Source: Pseudobdellovibrionaceae bacterium
Lineage (GTDB): Bacteria > Bdellovibrionota > Bdellovibrionia > Bdellovibrionales > JAMPXM01
Assembly: GCA_913774795.1 (NCBI GenBank)
Contig: CAJYIL010000262.1
Location: 1 to 6,745 of the forward strand
DNA: 6,745 bases
Direction of reading: 5' to 3'
Shown here piece by piece: positions 5,485-6,745 of the stretch; the stretch's first letter is position 1; each line of letters starts with the position of its first letter. The notes below the pieces were generated by a model. It did no database searches and was not told the DNA's origin. It saw only the letters and a list, made by a program, of their open reading frames with translations. The translations under genes were made by a program, and so were the position numbers.

Positions 5485-6294
5485 CTATTTCGATGGAGCC
5501 TTGCCCGTGATGACGGCCGGGTCATTCGCGACACGATCGGAGCATGCGGGAATCTCGTCAGGCTTAAGAACTTCGCTGCACGCGGAGTCGATCAGCGCTT
5601 GCGGCAAATCGGTTGTTTCAGAATTCGAAGTCAGGAGTGCACGAGAAGCCGTGGAAAGAGATTTTCGCAAACGCTCGGCGATGCGGAATTCCCAGAACAT
5701 CAAACTGGGTCCGGAGGACGGACGGTTCAAACAACTTCCGCCCTTCGTCATCGGTTTTTTTCTCATGACGTAAACGAGCGTGCGAAACGGATCGTTTTCT
5801 AAGGGACGAGGTTTTGCGTCAGGCGCAAAACTCTCTGGGAGCTCTTTGTAACTGATCGGCTGATCTTTCGTATCGCAGAGGTAAGCTTGTCGATTGCGTG
5901 CGAGCTTCACCCAGAATTCATCGACGCACTTTGCGGCCTCATCGGGACAGCTCTTACAGAAGTCGTTGTTGGTGACATTCACTTTTACGAGAGCGCTCGA
6001 GCCTTTTGCGAGCTGGAGTGCTTTGACGAAGTGGTGATGGTCGGTGACGTAGAGTTTTCCTCCAGGTCCGACCACAACTGGAACAGGCTCGCCGTCATCC
6101 GTTGCTGGCGACGAGACACCCTTCTTTTTGATCTTCTTTGATTTCTTCAGAACTTCGCCGAGGCCCACGGCCGACTGCGAAGGTTTGAGTTCGGAGATCG
6201 GCACTCCAAACGAACCTTGGCGACACACAGGTGCCGCCAAGGTGGATGTTGCCATCAGTAAAATCGCCGAGGCGATCAGGTTACGCGCTTTCAG
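5485..6294 (-). CDS. Exported ParB-like protein (ParBc_2 type), probable CTG start
   Basis: The protein matches the ParBc_2 pattern of putative ParB-like nucleases: FGVPISELKPSQSAVGLGEV near the N-terminus, VVVGPGGKLYVTDHHHFVKAL with the DHHH core (residues 85-88), then FW, a YLCDT stretch, a DPFRTL motif and a closing FWEFRIAERLRK. Biochemical function in this family is not established to my knowledge. The first ATG is at 6255 (256 residues), but it lacks a Shine-Dalgarno and cuts a signal peptide in half. Reading upstream in frame gives K-A-R-N followed by LIASAILLMATSTLA, a complete signal peptide, beginning at CTG (6294) with AAGGG five bases upstream. No ATG, GTG or TTG occurs earlier in the frame. 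The CTG start gives 269 residues and a 14-base overlap with clpX. Eight cysteines fit export to an oxidising compartment. A Lys-rich stretch follows the first motif. Family assignment is fairly sure; the start is likely but not certain. Confidence 0.82.
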   Translation of the reverse strand: MKARNLIASAILLMATSTLAAPVCRQGSFGVPISELKPSQSAVGLGEVLKKSKKIKKKGVSSPATDDGEPVPVVVGPGGKLYVTDHHHFVKALQLAKGSSALVKVNVTNNDFCKSCPDEAAKCVDEFWVKLARNRQAYLCDTKDQPISYKELPESFAPDAKPRPLENDPFRTLVYVMRKKPMTKGGSCLNRPSSGPSLMFWEFRIAERLRKSLSTASRALLTSNSETTDLPQALIDSACSEVLKPDEIPACSDRVANDPAVITGKAPSK

Positions 6295-6745
6295 CGTTAC
6301 CCTTTTTATCGTCGAGCGCCGACATTTCTTCTTCGGTGCGGAGAACGAGCTTCGGTGGTTTGCCGATTGTGATCGTCTCTTCTTCGATGATGACTTCTTT
6401 CACGTTCGGCTTCGAAGGAATGTCGAACATGATATCGAGCATCGCTTGTTCGATGACGCCGCGAAGACCACGGGCACCGGTTTTACGGATGAGAGCTTCG
6501 CGCGCGATGGCGTGGAGCGCTTCGTCCGTGAACTTCAAGTCGACTTTCTCGAAACCAAAGAGCTTTTGATACTGCTTGATTAAAGCGTTCTTCGGTTTCA
6601 CGAGGATGTCGATGAGAGCTCTCTCCTCGAGAGGATCAAGGACTGCCGTGACCGGCAAACGACCGATGAACTCAGGGATCAATCCGAACTTCACCAGATC
6701 GTCTGGTTCGACGAACTGGAGAACGTTCGTGTCGCGGTCTTTTTC
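6281..6745 (-). CDS. clpX: ATP-dependent Clp protease ATP-binding subunit ClpX, C-terminal part
   Basis: Only the last 154 residues are in the window; the gene continues past the right edge in an open frame. ClpX is the AAA+ unfoldase that recognises tagged substrates and feeds them to the ClpP peptidase in the cytoplasm. The visible part matches the end of the ClpX ATPase module: VEPDDLVKFGLIPEFIGRLP, whose GRLP arginine corresponds to the arginine finger, then KPKNALIKQYQKLF, and sensor-2 in KTGARGLR followed by the helical small domain (MLDIMFDIPS). The C-terminus ends in a short charged tail. The zinc-binding domain, Walker motifs and ClpP-contacting loop lie outside the window and cannot be checked. 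The stop codon overlaps the start of the ParB-like gene. Identity is secure. Confidence 0.97.
   Translation of the reverse strand, partial: EKDRDTNVLQFVEPDDLVKFGLIPEFIGRLPVTAVLDPLEERALIDILVKPKNALIKQYQKLFGFEKVDLKFTDEALHAIAREALIRKTGARGLRGVIEQAMLDIMFDIPSKPNVKEVIIEEETITIGKPPKLVLRTEEEMSALDDKKGNAESA
6300..6304 (-). promoter_or_regulatory. Shine-Dalgarno AAGGG deciding the CTG start at 6294
   Basis: On the minus strand AAGGG lies five bases before the CTG at 6294, inside the last codons of clpX. Nothing comparable precedes the ATG at 6255. Together with the signal peptide this favours the CTG and suggests translation coupled to clpX. Confidence 0.5.

Noticed and set aside
5402..5485. Short inverted repeats (GGTC-GCGA-GACC at 5402-5413; a GGGTCG/CGA..CCC pairing at 5469-5485) after the ParB-like gene
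   Set aside because: The stems are short and no T tract follows on the minus strand, so a terminator call is not supported.

Overview
The window looks like chromosomal DNA of a moderately GC-rich Gram-negative bacterium. The core genes are proteobacterial in type: a full-length ATP-dependent protease Lon and the C-terminal part of ClpX. Several exported proteins and a lipoprotein with a good lipobox also point to an outer membrane. The mix of single, poorly conserved exported proteins with a clpX/lon core recalls Bdellovibrionota and related predatory or 'delta-type' bacteria, but that placement is an inference and no marker here proves it.

Layout, left to right. Positions 1-150 hold no clear gene, but contain a hairpin-forming repeat (9-33) and an almost perfect palindrome (113-130). 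They lead into a plus-strand gene (151-576) for a small secreted protein with eight cysteines arranged as two copies of one module. A bidirectional intrinsic terminator (598-630) separates it from lon (655-3141), which runs on the minus strand. Everything from there to the right edge is also on the minus strand. lon has its own sigma70-type promoter (about 3252-3279) and a 5' leader of roughly 100 nt with a conspicuous inverted repeat (3189-3221).

Upstream of lon, in transcription order from the right edge, come clpX (truncated by the window edge, 6281-6745), an exported ParB-like protein of the ParBc_2 type (5485-6294), an exported sphingomyelinase C-like phosphodiesterase (4499-5344), an exported four-cysteine protein (3918-4442) and a lipoprotein (3439-3921). 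The last two overlap by ATGA. The ParB-like gene appears to start at a CTG inside the end of clpX. A hairpin followed by eight Ts lies between the sphingomyelinase-like gene and its downstream neighbour and overlaps that neighbour's ribosome-binding region.

Functionally, ClpX and Lon are cytoplasmic AAA+ proteolysis components that are often close neighbours in proteobacteria. Here they are separated by about 3.1 kb encoding four proteins that all carry export signals. No mobile element, tRNA, rRNA or CRISPR array was seen. The most unusual points are this exported-protein block between clpX and lon, the CTG-started exported ParB-like protein, the sphingomyelinase-like enzyme with a complete active site, and the duplicated cysteine module in the first gene.
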